Positions 1 through 8,724 of a stretch of DNA of 64,000 bases are shown here, piece after piece. The DNA lies in NCBI GenBank assembly GCA_016710625.1, contig JADJVK010000002.1, forward strand, positions 124,001-188,000, in the 5' to 3' direction. Both the position numbers and the translations under genes were made by a program. This DNA comes from Saprospiraceae bacterium. Lineage in GTDB: Bacteria; Bacteroidota; Bacteroidia; Chitinophagales; Saprospiraceae. Under the pieces are notes generated by a model. It ran no database searches, was not told the DNA's origin, and saw only the letters and a list, made by a program, of their open reading frames with translations. How positions within the stretch are numbered: position 1 is the first letter of the stretch; each line of letters begins with the position of its first letter.

Positions 1-1
1 A

Positions 2-415
2 CATTTTGGTCAGATTTATAAATTTTCGGATGATTTAAGTCATTTTTATAGTGTATTACCTTCATTAAGATTGGATGTAGGGAATGAAAGAGACCGGTTT
101 AATTTTAGAATTTCCTTAGCTGATGATGATTATATTAATGCTGGGATGAACTTGATTGGTGTTTATTTGAAAGCGAACACATTTACAACAAAGAATAAAT
201 TTCTGAAGAGTATTGGTGTGGGTTATTCAGATTTTTATTTGAATAAAGGTCATATTATTTATAGCAATATTGATTTCAGACTAACGGACGGCATGTTGAT
301 GAATTTCACCTTAAGTGGATTATTTAGAAGAGATTCACTTTCCAATAATAACAAAACCAATTTTAATCAATCCTTAAACTATGGAATTGGCTTAAAATTT
401 CTTTTGAGAAACTAG
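2..415 (+). CDS. C-terminal fragment of a barrel-like membrane protein, paralogue of the next gene
   Basis: The reading frame is open from the first bases of the window, so the gene starts upstream and only its last ~137 codons are seen. A TTG at 71 is in frame but is not a convincing start. The fragment alternates short polar and aromatic strands, as in outer-membrane beta-barrels, and ends in an aromatic/hydrophobic strand (YGIGLKFLLRN). It aligns along its length with the last ~130 residues of the gene at 469-2304, sharing the motif DDDYINAG and the closing pattern NFNQSLNYGIGL versus EKLNFGIGLNY. The two genes are therefore tandem paralogues, and the truncated one may carry the same Lgt-like N-terminus outside the window. 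Function unknown. Confidence 0.7.
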   Translation, partial: HFGQIYKFSDDLSHFYSVLPSLRLDVGNERDRFNFRISLADDDYINAGMNLIGVYLKANTFTTKNKFLKSIGVGYSDFYLNKGHIIYSNIDFRLTDGMLMNFTLSGLFRRDSLSNNNKTNFNQSLNYGIGLKFLLRN

Positions 416-468
416 ATTTTTAAAATTAGTTAGAAATACAAATTAGCCAATTATAAATTTTAAATAAC

Positions 469-2304
469 ATGAATAACTTTAGTTTTTTTCCCGTAATTCA
501 TATCGAAAACACCAATTATTTATTTGATCTTTTCTTTGTTTTAGCTTTTAGCACTGGCTTCTTATATCTTTTAATTAGCGGATATAAAAAAAGTTTCCAT
601 TTGTTAAGTTGGTTATTATTGATTCTTTCAATGTACATTGGATTTATCGTTGGTTCCAAATTTGGAGCAATAGCATTCGATCAATGGGATACCATTTATA
701 ACGGACAATTCTCCATGTTGCACACCAAAAAATCGGCAATTGGTGGTTTGTTTATGGGTTTGTCCATATTCTTTTTACTCAAAAAATTGTTGAAGTTTGA
801 AGCTCCAGTCCTGCCCATATTTGCTGTGTTTTTCCCATTGTTTATTATCATTCAAAGATTTGGATGTTTGTTTGCTGGTTGTTGTTATGGCACTCCTACA
901 GATGCTGTTTTTGGAATAACCTATGGGAAAGTTGGGAAACTCTATGACCAACACTTAGATATGAATTTAATTGATTTGAGTGCTTCTAATACTCATGCTG
1001 TTCATCCTTACCCAATGTATCTGATCATTGGCTCTATCATTACATTGATAGTATTGGCGACTTTCAAAAATAAGTTTAAAAATCAATCCTCCTTATTTTT
1101 TGTCAGCTTTTTTTGCCTCAACTTTTTTAGATTCTTTGCTGAATTTTTTAGAGAAGCCTCAAGTAATCATAATATTCAAGGAGCATTTTGGGGTGGATTG
1201 AAAATGTTGCAATGGCTTTTGCTTTTAGGAATGGTCGTTAATTTGAGTATAATTTTCTTTTTAGAATGGAAAAAAGAAATGCCAAAATACAAAGCTTATC
1301 AAATTATTCCAGCTCGAATTTATTTGACAATTATCCTATTATCACTCTTTATTTTCATTACAAGAAATACATTTTCATTGCCAGAACTCTATGTGATTCA
1401 AGGTGTTATAATAGTAATTTGTGGATTTCTATTTTATAATTTGTATTATCAAACAGTTATCAATTTCAAATGGATTCCGTTATCCATCATAGGGTTTTCA
1501 TTTTTCACAATGAGCCAAACCATCGACAAAGGGACAGCTGCTCATTCAATAGGCATCTCTACAACATCCACCAACATCATCAATAGCTACTACAATTGCA
1601 CTAAAGTCGATCAAGGTTGCTTGGGGAAATATTGTAGTGAGAGAGATACTTTTAATCCAATTGGTCCAAAATATTTTGGGTTGAATTTGAATTATGATTA
1701 TGTAAGCCTAGCAACAGATAGAAAATATAGATTAAATTATGGGGTCAATACTCAATTTGATTTTTTTAGTAATAAAGTTGGTAGTAAGAATAATTACTTT
1801 CTAAATATCCACCCCTATGTTGGCTACTATGGAAATTTAATCCATATGAGATTTGGTTTACATATGGGTAATATTTTTACGAATTTTACCATAAGTGATA
1901 AATTATTTGATGAATCTACTAAAAATACAAGTAATTTTTTACTTTCCTATCGATTGCAAATTGGGCAACAGAATAAACACATGTTTTTATTCAAGCTAAA
2001 TATTTTCGACGACGATTATATTAATGCTGGGTTGAATTCCTATAGTTTTTATTTACAATATAACCCCAAAATAAGTGGTTACAAATATATCAACGGCATT
2101 GGTTTTGGGCAATCAAACTTATCTGTTCGGAATGGAAGTATTTACTATTTGAAAACAGATTTCGATTTGGATGAAAACTTTAATTGCAATTTATTTTTCG
2201 GACTTACCACTGCTAAAGAATTCAATGTATATGGAATTTCAAATAATGAGATGCAAGAGAAATTAAACTTTGGAATAGGATTGAATTATAAATTTATCAA
2301 ATAA
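469..2304 (+). CDS. Lgt-like (prolipoprotein diacylglyceryl transferase family) membrane protein fused to a barrel-like C-terminal domain
   Basis: 611 residues. Residues ~1-270 are a multi-pass membrane domain of the Lgt superfamily: the arginine/cysteine segment QRFGCLFAGCCYGTPTD (~135-150) is followed by HPYPMYL, as in Lgt homologues of the divergent 'GCCYG' type, not the canonical GRIGNFIN type of housekeeping Lgt. Residues ~280-360 add about three more hydrophobic helices. Residues ~365-611 are non-hydrophobic, rich in Tyr/Phe/Asn, contain a Cys cluster (NCTKVDQGCLGKYC) and look like beta-strands. This part is homologous to the fragment at 2-415. Whether it transfers diacylglycerol is unknown; the gene is better called Lgt-like. 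An inner-membrane domain fused to a barrel-like domain is topologically odd. The ATG start is preceded by an AT-rich spacer after the upstream paralogue. Confidence 0.75.
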   Translation: MNNFSFFPVIHIENTNYLFDLFFVLAFSTGFLYLLISGYKKSFHLLSWLLLILSMYIGFIVGSKFGAIAFDQWDTIYNGQFSMLHTKKSAIGGLFMGLSIFFLLKKLLKFEAPVLPIFAVFFPLFIIIQRFGCLFAGCCYGTPTDAVFGITYGKVGKLYDQHLDMNLIDLSASNTHAVHPYPMYLIIGSIITLIVLATFKNKFKNQSSLFFVSFFCLNFFRFFAEFFREASSNHNIQGAFWGGLKMLQWLLLLGMVVNLSIIFFLEWKKEMPKYKAYQIIPARIYLTIILLSLFIFITRNTFSLPELYVIQGVIIVICGFLFYNLYYQTVINFKWIPLSIIGFSFFTMSQTIDKGTAAHSIGISTTSTNIINSYYNCTKVDQGCLGKYCSERDTFNPIGPKYFGLNLNYDYVSLATDRKYRLNYGVNTQFDFFSNKVGSKNNYFLNIHPYVGYYGNLIHMRFGLHMGNIFTNFTISDKLFDESTKNTSNFLLSYRLQIGQQNKHMFLFKLNIFDDDYINAGLNSYSFYLQYNPKISGYKYINGIGFGQSNLSVRNGSIYYLKTDFDLDENFNCNLFFGLTTAKEFNVYGISNNEMQEKLNFGIGLNYKFIK

Positions 2305-2356
2305 GAATTATTAGAATCTAAATTTTTTCAATAGAATCATTTTCTTTAAAAATCAT

Positions 2357-2364
2357 TACTTTTG
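2357..2364 (+). promoter_or_regulatory. Bacteroidota -7 promoter box (TACTTTTG)
   Basis: TACTTTTG matches the TAnnTTTG consensus of the phylum's primary sigma factor. It lies 8 nt before the ATG at 2373, so the transcript would start at or almost at the start codon. No clear -33 TTG at the usual spacing was seen. Confidence 0.45.
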
Positions 2365-2372
2365 CTGATTAA

Positions 2373-3866
2373 ATGACAGTAATGAAAGACCTTATAGATA
2401 TTCATCACCCTGCGGAGCCCATTTTAAAACAATTATTCAAAAAACATTTTAATGAAGAATGTACAGAAATTAGCCAACTGGCAATTTCTGGTTCTTATAG
2501 AGCTTATTTTAGATTAAGTAATGAAAATCATTCCGTTATTGGCACTCATAGTCCTGATAAAAAGGAAAGTGACGCCTTTATTTCTTTTACTAAGCATTTC
2601 AATTCCAAAGGTTTAGCCGTACCAAAATTATTGGAAACAGATTTGGAATATGATTGTTATATCCAAGAGGATTTAGGAGATACAGCATTATTTACTTTAT
2701 TGCCAAAAGAAGGGGAAAGTTTTTCAATTGAGCTTATTTTTCTTTACAAAAGTATATTAGAAGAATTAGCCAAATTGCAAATTTTGGGAAGAATCGGCTT
2801 GGATTGGTCTGTTTGTTATCCTCGACCGGCATTCGACCGTCAATCGATGCTTTGGGATTTGCACTATTTTAAAAATTACTTTCTAAAATTGGCAAAAATC
2901 CCTTTTGATGAGCAATTGTTGGAAGATGATTTCGATAGCTTTATTCAATTTTTGTTGGAGGCTGAAGACAATTTTTTCCTATTTAGAGATTTTCAATCCA
3001 GAAACATTATTATTAAAGAAGAAAAGCCCTATTTTATTGATTATCAAGGAGGAAGAAAGGGTGCTTTGCAATATGATGTAGCCTCTTTATTGTTTCAAGC
3101 AAAGGGAAATATCCCTCACTCCATCAGAGAGGAATTATTGACTCATTATTTGGATGCTGCTGAAAAATTGATGCCCATTGATCGCAAACAATTCATGCGG
3201 TATTACTATGGTTTTGTACTTATTCGATGTTTGCAAGCCCTTGGTACTTATGGATTTAGAGGATTGTACGAAAGGAAAGAGCATTTTATTGTGAGCATCC
3301 CTTATGCAATCAAAAACGTAGCTTGGCTCCTAGAGAATGTCCAAATTCCTGTTGAAATTCCTGAGTTGCGGAATTGCTTAAAAGCAATGATTAATTCCAA
3401 ACAATATGCACCCTTCGATAAATCAAAAGCTGAAAAAAGCCCATTGAAAATTGTAATTTCTAGCTTTTCCTACAAAAAAGGATTGCCAGAAGACAATACC
3501 GAACATGGTGGCGGATTTGTTTTTGATTGAAGAGCAATAGAGAACCCCGGTAGATACCAACCTTATGCCCACCAAACAGGGCAAGACGAACAAGTCATCA
3601 ATTTTTTGAGAAATAAAACCAATGTCGAAGAGTTTTTGATGCATGTATATCACTTGGTGGATCAAAGTGTTGAAAATTATATTGATAGAAATTTTGAATT
3701 TTTAGCCGTCCACTTTGGATGTACTGGTGGTCAACACCGCTCCGTATATTGTGCTGAGTCGATGAGTAGACATCTAAAAAATAAATATGGTGTAAAAGTT
3801 ATTTTATCACATAGAGAAAAAAATAATTGGCCCCAAAAGATGAATTTAGCATTCAAGGGGATATAA
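2373..3866 (+). CDS. APH-like kinase domain fused to RapZ C-terminal domain, with in-frame TGA at 3528-3530
   Basis: Residues ~1-330 are an aminoglycoside-phosphotransferase/choline-kinase-like fold: the catalytic segment FLFRDFQSRNII is followed by the metal-binding YFIDYQGGRKG. From about residue 355 the protein becomes the C-terminal domain of RapZ/YvcJ (SSFSYKKGLP, then VHFGCTGGQHRSVYCAE). This two-domain order is known in Bacteroidota. The frame is broken by one TGA at 3528-3530 inside GFVFD-stop-RAIENPGRY, and the same frame then runs on without interruption to 3866. In relatives, as I recall them, this codon is Cys (FDCR). The TGA could be a nonsense mutation, a base error or selenocysteine. 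If TGA stops translation, the first product is 385 residues and lacks the GCTGG nucleotide-handling motif. The 3' end overlaps the convergent ubiD-like ORF. Confidence 0.75.
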
Positions 3867-5698
3867 TCTATCCCCATTTTTCTAAGTTCTCCTCCCTTTT
3901 TGAACAATAAATCCACCTTAGCCGTGATTTTCGGATCTTCAATGAGTGGAGGAGCATGGTGTGGCTTCACCCTTGCATCCATTATTAATGGACCATTACA
4001 ACCCCAATGCTTATTTTCTATGAAATCTCCAACGCCATCCACATCGTGGGAAGGATTGATCCGAGTGAAAGTTGTCCATAAAAAATTGTTCAAATTTGCA
4101 GCAGCAAAGGTGCTGTCATCACTTAAAACGATGAGTGGATAATCTTCAAGATGCTGATTTTCAAAATATTGCTTTAGGGTATTTCTGTCTTCAATGGATT
4201 TTGATATCGATTCAATCTTTGGTGCTTTAATCACTAAGATACCTGGCAAAGCTAGTGCTGGATCTGAAAATCCATTCGGCAATTTTAAATCTGTAGGTAG
4301 CGAAACACCTAATTTTCTAACTATTTTTCCACAACAAGCAATGACTAATTTAGACCCTTGATTCCATCCACTACCGGAATAATCTAAAGTGTCAATGGTA
4401 GTTTTTGTCTGGAAATGCAAATCTCTAGTCCAATCCACTCTTTCCAACACATATTGAAAAAAAGAAGGAATATCTTTGCAACTCAAATTCGGAGCATCTG
4501 CTGTTTCAGCAATAATTAAAACCTTCGTGAAACTAGTTTGCCCAGATCCTAAAATATGGTTGGCAATGGTTAATATTTCTTCAGGACGGCTTTCTCTAAA
4601 AGGCATATATCGTTCACTACCAATGGATAGTAAAAGTGGATGAACACCAGCTGCATCGACAGCATGAATTTCTTTGACTCCAGGGAATTCTTGTGGCGTC
4701 AAAGATTTTACCAATTGATGGATGAGATATCCAAACCCACTATCCTCAGCTGGGGGTCGACCAACCACCGTAAAATGCCATAAAGGATCTTTTCGATGAT
4801 AGACCTTTTCTACCTCCATCACTGGGAATGGGTGCTCCAAACTATAATAACCTAAATGATCTCCAAACGGACCTTCGGGTTTCATTTTGCTTTTAGAAAT
4901 TGTGCCTGTAATACAAAAATCAGCATCAGATGACAATGTAAATCCATTTTCGATAGCATATCTGAATCTTCTACCTGCTAACATCCCTGCAAAAGTTACT
5001 TCCGAAAGTCCTTCTGGCAAAGGCATGATTGCTGAAAAGGCATGAGCAGGAGGACCTCCAACGAAAATGCTACATCGAAATGGGGTATCCAAATTTTTGT
5101 ATTTTGTATGATGCACCCCAATCCCACGGTGAATTTGGTAATGCAAACCTATTTCTTTGTTTTGCAAATACTCATTTCCGCCCAATTGAATTCTATACAT
5201 CCCGATATTGGAATTCATAATCCCTTTTTTATCGGGGTCTTCTGTATAAACTTGCGGCAAAGTAATAAAAGCACCACCATCCATGGGCCACGATTTGATT
5301 TGCGGCAATTGGTCGATTGTGGTTGTGCCATATTTCACTGGACTATGCCATGATTTCAGAGGTAAAGCCGTCAAAGCTGTCAATGGGGTTCCGATATATT
5401 TTAAAGGATTTTTGAAAAATCGAAAGGGATCTATTTTTAAATCGATGACTTTTTGAACTAAAGGAATTGTTTTTCTGAAAATCCAGTCCGTCCTTTCATT
5501 GGTGCCATAAAGATTTGAGATGGCTTGAAAAGGAGAGCCAGCCACTTTTTCAAATAAAATAGCAGGTCCTTGTTTCTGGTAAATTCTTCTATGTATTTCC
5601 GCCATTTCCAAATTTGGATCAACTTCAGTTTTAATTCTGATTAGTTTTCCATTTTTTTCCAAATCATTTGCACAAGCTCTAAGGCTAGAATAGTACAT
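3731..5698 (-). CDS. UbiD family decarboxylase (probably menaquinone/ubiquinone-type 3-polyprenyl-4-hydroxybenzoate decarboxylase)
   Basis: 655 codons. The family is clear from the prenyl-FMN/metal site segments SNIGMYRIQLGG and EGPFGDHLGYY, from VVGRPPAEDSGFG, and from overall length and order. UbiD enzymes decarboxylate aromatic or alpha,beta-unsaturated acids with prenylated FMN. In Bacteroidota this subgroup is usually assigned to quinone biosynthesis, which is an inference here. The family-like sequence stops at about GELRKMGIDYIP (near 3870). The last ~40 residues are the antisense of the RapZ domain on the other strand and look like read-through. Losing one C in the run at ~3859-3862 would place a TGA right after IDYIP, so the true end may be ~3855. 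A TAATTTTG box lies 22 nt upstream of the start. Confidence 0.88.
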   Translation of the reverse strand: MYYSSLRACANDLEKNGKLIRIKTEVDPNLEMAEIHRRIYQKQGPAILFEKVAGSPFQAISNLYGTNERTDWIFRKTIPLVQKVIDLKIDPFRFFKNPLKYIGTPLTALTALPLKSWHSPVKYGTTTIDQLPQIKSWPMDGGAFITLPQVYTEDPDKKGIMNSNIGMYRIQLGGNEYLQNKEIGLHYQIHRGIGVHHTKYKNLDTPFRCSIFVGGPPAHAFSAIMPLPEGLSEVTFAGMLAGRRFRYAIENGFTLSSDADFCITGTISKSKMKPEGPFGDHLGYYSLEHPFPVMEVEKVYHRKDPLWHFTVVGRPPAEDSGFGYLIHQLVKSLTPQEFPGVKEIHAVDAAGVHPLLLSIGSERYMPFRESRPEEILTIANHILGSGQTSFTKVLIIAETADAPNLSCKDIPSFFQYVLERVDWTRDLHFQTKTTIDTLDYSGSGWNQGSKLVIACCGKIVRKLGVSLPTDLKLPNGFSDPALALPGILVIKAPKIESISKSIEDRNTLKQYFENQHLEDYPLIVLSDDSTFAAANLNNFLWTTFTRINPSHDVDGVGDFIENKHWGCNGPLIMDARVKPHHAPPLIEDPKITAKVDLLFKKGGELRKMGIDYIPLNAKFIFWGQLFFSLCDKITFTPYLFFRCLLIDSAQYTERC

Positions 5699-5719
5699 AT
5701 ATGTATTTTTTTAAAAGAA

Positions 5720-5727
5720 CAAAATTA
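5720..5727 (-). promoter_or_regulatory. -7 promoter box (TAATTTTG) for the UbiD gene
   Basis: Plus-strand CAAAATTA reads TAATTTTG on the minus strand, matching TAnnTTTG, 22 nt upstream of the minus-strand start codon at 5698. Confidence 0.35.
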
Positions 5728-5774
5728 GATGAATTAAGTTATTTTTAATTTAATTAATTGTAAAGAAATAGGAA

Positions 5775-5806
5775 TTGAATTGTTTTTCAAAAAATAACTA
5801 CTTTTG
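5775..5806 (+). promoter_or_regulatory. Promoter for moaA: TTG-N21-TACTTTTG
   Basis: TTG at 5775-5777 and TACTTTTG at 5799-5806 are 21 nt apart, fitting the Bacteroidota -33/-7 consensus. The box ends 5 nt before the moaA ATG at 5812, so the mRNA is predicted to be leaderless or nearly so. Confidence 0.5.
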
Positions 5807-5811
5807 TAGAG

Positions 5812-6801
5812 ATGAACCATTTATTAACAGACAATTTCGGTAGGAATCACAATTATCTGCGAATTTCATTGACAGACAACTGCAATTTGAGATGCTTTTA
5901 TTGTATGCCAAATGAGGACTACGATTTCACACCTGCCTCAAAATTGATGCAAGTGGATGAAATTGAAGCAATAGCAAAATTGTTTGTTAGTTTTGGAGTG
6001 AATAAAATTAGGTTAACTGGTGGAGAGCCTTTGGTAAGGAAAGATGCCCATAAAATCATTGAAAAACTCTCCAATCTTCCAGTAAATCTCACCATCACGA
6101 CAAATGCCACCAGAATCGATACTCATTTAGATACTTTACTGGCTTCCTCAATTCGTTCCATTAATGTAAGTCTTGATACTTTACAAAGGGATAAATTCTT
6201 TTTTATCACCAAAAGAGACCAATTTGATAAAGTTCTTGAAAATATTAATTTGTTATTGAATCATAATTTTCATGTAAAAATTAATATGGTGGTGATGAAA
6301 GGGATAAACGACCAAGAGATAAATGACTTCATTGAATGGACTAGAGATTTTCCTATTCATGTTCGATTTATCGAATTTATGCCTTTTAGTGGTAATAATT
6401 GGAAAAGCGATAAGGTGTTGACAATGAATGAAATATTGAATATAATTCAATCAAAATACAACTATAATAAAATCCAAGATGCAAAGAATGACACTGCAAA
6501 GAATTTTGAAATTCAAGGGCATCAAGGCACATTTGCAATGATTAGTACCATGAGTGAAGCATTTTGTGGCACCTGCAATCGAATCCGATTAACTGCGGAT
6601 GGTAAATTAAAAAATTGCTTGTTTTCAAAAAACGAAACGGATATTCTGACGCCTTTTCGGATGGGAGAAGATGTCGTTCCACTGATAAAATCTTGTATAA
6701 TTTCAAAAGAAAAAGCATTGGGTGGACAATTTGATAATATACTGGAAAAGGTTGATAGTCAATTGATTGAAAATAGAAGTATGATAACTATAGGAGGATA
6801 A
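5812..6801 (+). CDS. moaA: GTP 3',8-cyclase MoaA (molybdenum cofactor biosynthesis, radical SAM)
   Basis: 329 residues, the normal family length. The radical SAM cluster motif is CNLRCFYC (~residues 24-31), followed by the SAM-binding LTGGEPLVR. A second cluster in the C-terminal half is formed by FCGTCNRIRLTADGKLKNCL. The protein ends in the conserved -GG tail. MoaA converts GTP to 3',8-cyclo-GTP, the first step of molybdopterin synthesis. moeA starts 3 nt after its stop and a TSUP permease follows, so the three are probably one transcript. No moaC, moaD/E or mogA is present in the window, so the rest of the pathway must lie elsewhere. Confidence 0.95.
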   Translation: MNHLLTDNFGRNHNYLRISLTDNCNLRCFYCMPNEDYDFTPASKLMQVDEIEAIAKLFVSFGVNKIRLTGGEPLVRKDAHKIIEKLSNLPVNLTITTNATRIDTHLDTLLASSIRSINVSLDTLQRDKFFFITKRDQFDKVLENINLLLNHNFHVKINMVVMKGINDQEINDFIEWTRDFPIHVRFIEFMPFSGNNWKSDKVLTMNEILNIIQSKYNYNKIQDAKNDTAKNFEIQGHQGTFAMISTMSEAFCGTCNRIRLTADGKLKNCLFSKNETDILTPFRMGEDVVPLIKSCIISKEKALGGQFDNILEKVDSQLIENRSMITIGG

Positions 6802-6804
6802 AAT

Positions 6805-7989
6805 ATGATAAGTGTAACAGAAGCAAAAGCAATAATTAATGCAAATATTCACCCAAAAATCGTAGGTCTTGAGCTGGAAGAATGCGATGGATTGATCTTG
6901 GCGAATGATTTACATACCCCTCATGACCTGCCATTTTTTGACAACTCGGCGATGGATGGTTATGCCATTAATTTTGATATGGTGGAGGATTTTAGTGCCA
7001 TTAGTTTGTCCAAAAAAATAATTGCTGCTGGGTCGAGTGTCCCATTGCAAATTGAAAACAATCAAGCTATTAGGATTTTTACAGGAGCTAGATTGCCCGA
7101 TGGAGCGGACACAGTTATTGAACAAGAGAAAGTTATTGTTCATCCTGATAATAACACAATTTCTGTTTCAAAAGCAGAGGTTTTTAATGGGAAAAATGTG
7201 CGACTTCAAGGTAGTGAACTCAATGAAGGTGGATTACTTCTGCCGAAAGGTAGTAAACTGACTCCTGCTGCAATAGGATTATTGAGTGCCAGTGGAATCA
7301 ATAAATTGTCAGTGTACAAAAGACCTGTCGTATCTTTAATCATTACAGGAAATGAACTGACACATCCCGGAGAAAGATTGCCCTATGGGCATATTTATGA
7401 GTCAAACTCTTTCATGCTAAAAGCTGCTTTAGAAAAAGATGGCATCATGGATATTACCATTTATAGAGTGGAAGATAATTTGACGGATATCAAAGATGCA
7501 ATTGAAGATGCTCAACAATCGTCAGATTTTATAATATTGACTGGTGGTGTCAGTGTTGGGGATTATGATTTCGTTCAAAAAGCTGCTACAGAAAGCGGTT
7601 TCGAGGAACATTTTCATAAAATCAAACAAAAACCTGGGAAACCGTTGCTATTCTCTTCCAAGCAAAACCAATACTTATTTGGATTGCCTGGCAACCCTGG
7701 GTCAGCTTTGACTTGCTATTATATGTATGTCCAAGATGCTTTGTTGCAATTTTTTCAGAAATCTGTGAATCAATCAATTATAGCAATTTTTGAAGGAAAT
7801 TTTACAAAAAAAACAGGCTTAACTCATTTCCTCAAAGGATTGTATGATGGCAAAGCAGTTAAGGATTTGGCTGCTCAAGAATCCTATAAATTGATGTCTT
7901 TTGCAATCGCTAATTGCTTAATAGAAGTACCTGAAGAATGCGAAAATTTGAAAACTGGAGATGCAGTGAAAATTCAATTAATTTCTTGA
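6805..7989 (+). CDS. moeA: Molybdopterin molybdenumtransferase MoeA
   Basis: 394 residues. Domain order is as in MoeA: the N-terminal part contains LPFFDNSAMDGYA and the FTGARLPDGADTVI segment, the central MoCF-biosynthesis fold contains SLIITGNEL, LTGGVSVGDYDFV and LFGLPGNPGSALTCYYMYV, and a small C-terminal barrel follows. MoeA inserts molybdate into adenylylated molybdopterin. The start lies 3 nt after the moaA stop and the TGA stop lies 5 nt before the next gene, which supports translational coupling in a Moco operon. TGA clearly works as a normal stop here, which argues against genome-wide TGA reassignment. Confidence 0.95.
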   Translation: MISVTEAKAIINANIHPKIVGLELEECDGLILANDLHTPHDLPFFDNSAMDGYAINFDMVEDFSAISLSKKIIAAGSSVPLQIENNQAIRIFTGARLPDGADTVIEQEKVIVHPDNNTISVSKAEVFNGKNVRLQGSELNEGGLLLPKGSKLTPAAIGLLSASGINKLSVYKRPVVSLIITGNELTHPGERLPYGHIYESNSFMLKAALEKDGIMDITIYRVEDNLTDIKDAIEDAQQSSDFIILTGGVSVGDYDFVQKAATESGFEEHFHKIKQKPGKPLLFSSKQNQYLFGLPGNPGSALTCYYMYVQDALLQFFQKSVNQSIIAIFEGNFTKKTGLTHFLKGLYDGKAVKDLAAQESYKLMSFAIANCLIEVPEECENLKTGDAVKIQLIS

Positions 7990-7994
7990 TTATA

Positions 7995-8714
7995 ATGGAT
8001 TTTTATATATTTCTTTTTATCATTTCAGTTTTGTTTTCTATTGTTGGACATGGAGGAGCAAGTGGATATTTAGCCTTATTTGCCCTTTATGGTTATGCAG
8101 CCAACGAAATAAAATCTACTGCTTTGATTCTGAACTTAGTTGTTTCCCTCATCGCTTTTTGGAGTTTTTATAAAGGCAAATTTTTTGATAAAAAAATATT
8201 TATTCCTATTGCAATTACCTCAATACCAATGTCTTTTGTTGGCGGATTAATACAATTAGATGGAAATTTGTATAAAAATTTATTAGGCTATTTTATTTTA
8301 TTTGCAGCTATATTATTTTTAGCTGATTTTAAAATAAAGAAACAGATTCAATTTAATACTAGCCAATCTTCATTATACTTAATTGGGGCGATTTTAGGCT
8401 TTATTGCTGGATTATTAGGAATTGGTGGTGGAATATTGCTATCTCCATTGTTGATTTTTTTGAATCTCACAGACCAAAAAGAAACTGCAGCTATAAGCTC
8501 CCTCTTTATCTTCGTAAATTCATTTTCTGGCCTTATGGGATTAACATTCAATGGTTTGCAAGTGCCTCATAATTTAATTTTCCTGATAATAATTGTTATA
8601 ATTGGAGGTTCATTTGGTTCTTATCTTGGTGTGCAAAAGTTAAATAAGTTAATATTGCAGAGAATTTTAGGAGTGGTTTTGCTTTTAGCAGCCTACAAAC
8701 TCATCGTTATTTAA
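7995..8714 (+). CDS. TSUP (TauE/SafE) family membrane permease
   Basis: About 240 residues with seven or eight hydrophobic helices and the duplicated TSUP glycine motif (SIVGHGGASGYLAL in the first half, GFIAGLLGIGGGILLSP in the second). An upstream in-frame codon exists inside moeA, but the ATG at 7995 gives a clean N-terminal membrane helix and sits just after the moeA stop, so it is preferred. TSUP permeases carry sulfite, sulfonates or other small anions. The tight linkage to moaA-moeA suggests a sulfur-compound or oxyanion substrate connected with a molybdoenzyme, but nothing in the sequence fixes the substrate. Confidence 0.85.
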   Translation: MDFYIFLFIISVLFSIVGHGGASGYLALFALYGYAANEIKSTALILNLVVSLIAFWSFYKGKFFDKKIFIPIAITSIPMSFVGGLIQLDGNLYKNLLGYFILFAAILFLADFKIKKQIQFNTSQSSLYLIGAILGFIAGLLGIGGGILLSPLLIFLNLTDQKETAAISSLFIFVNSFSGLMGLTFNGLQVPHNLIFLIIIVIIGGSFGSYLGVQKLNKLILQRILGVVLLLAAYKLIVI

Positions 8715-8724
8715 ATTTAAAAAA

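Noticed and set aside
3528..3866. Global reassignment of TGA as a sense codon
   Set aside because: TGA ends moeA (7987-7989), fucP and the DoxX gene at sensible positions, so it works as a stop in this genome.
5029..5353. Two overlapping plus-strand reading frames inside the UbiD gene
   Set aside because: They are antisense to clear UbiD sequence, have no family features and show no promoter.
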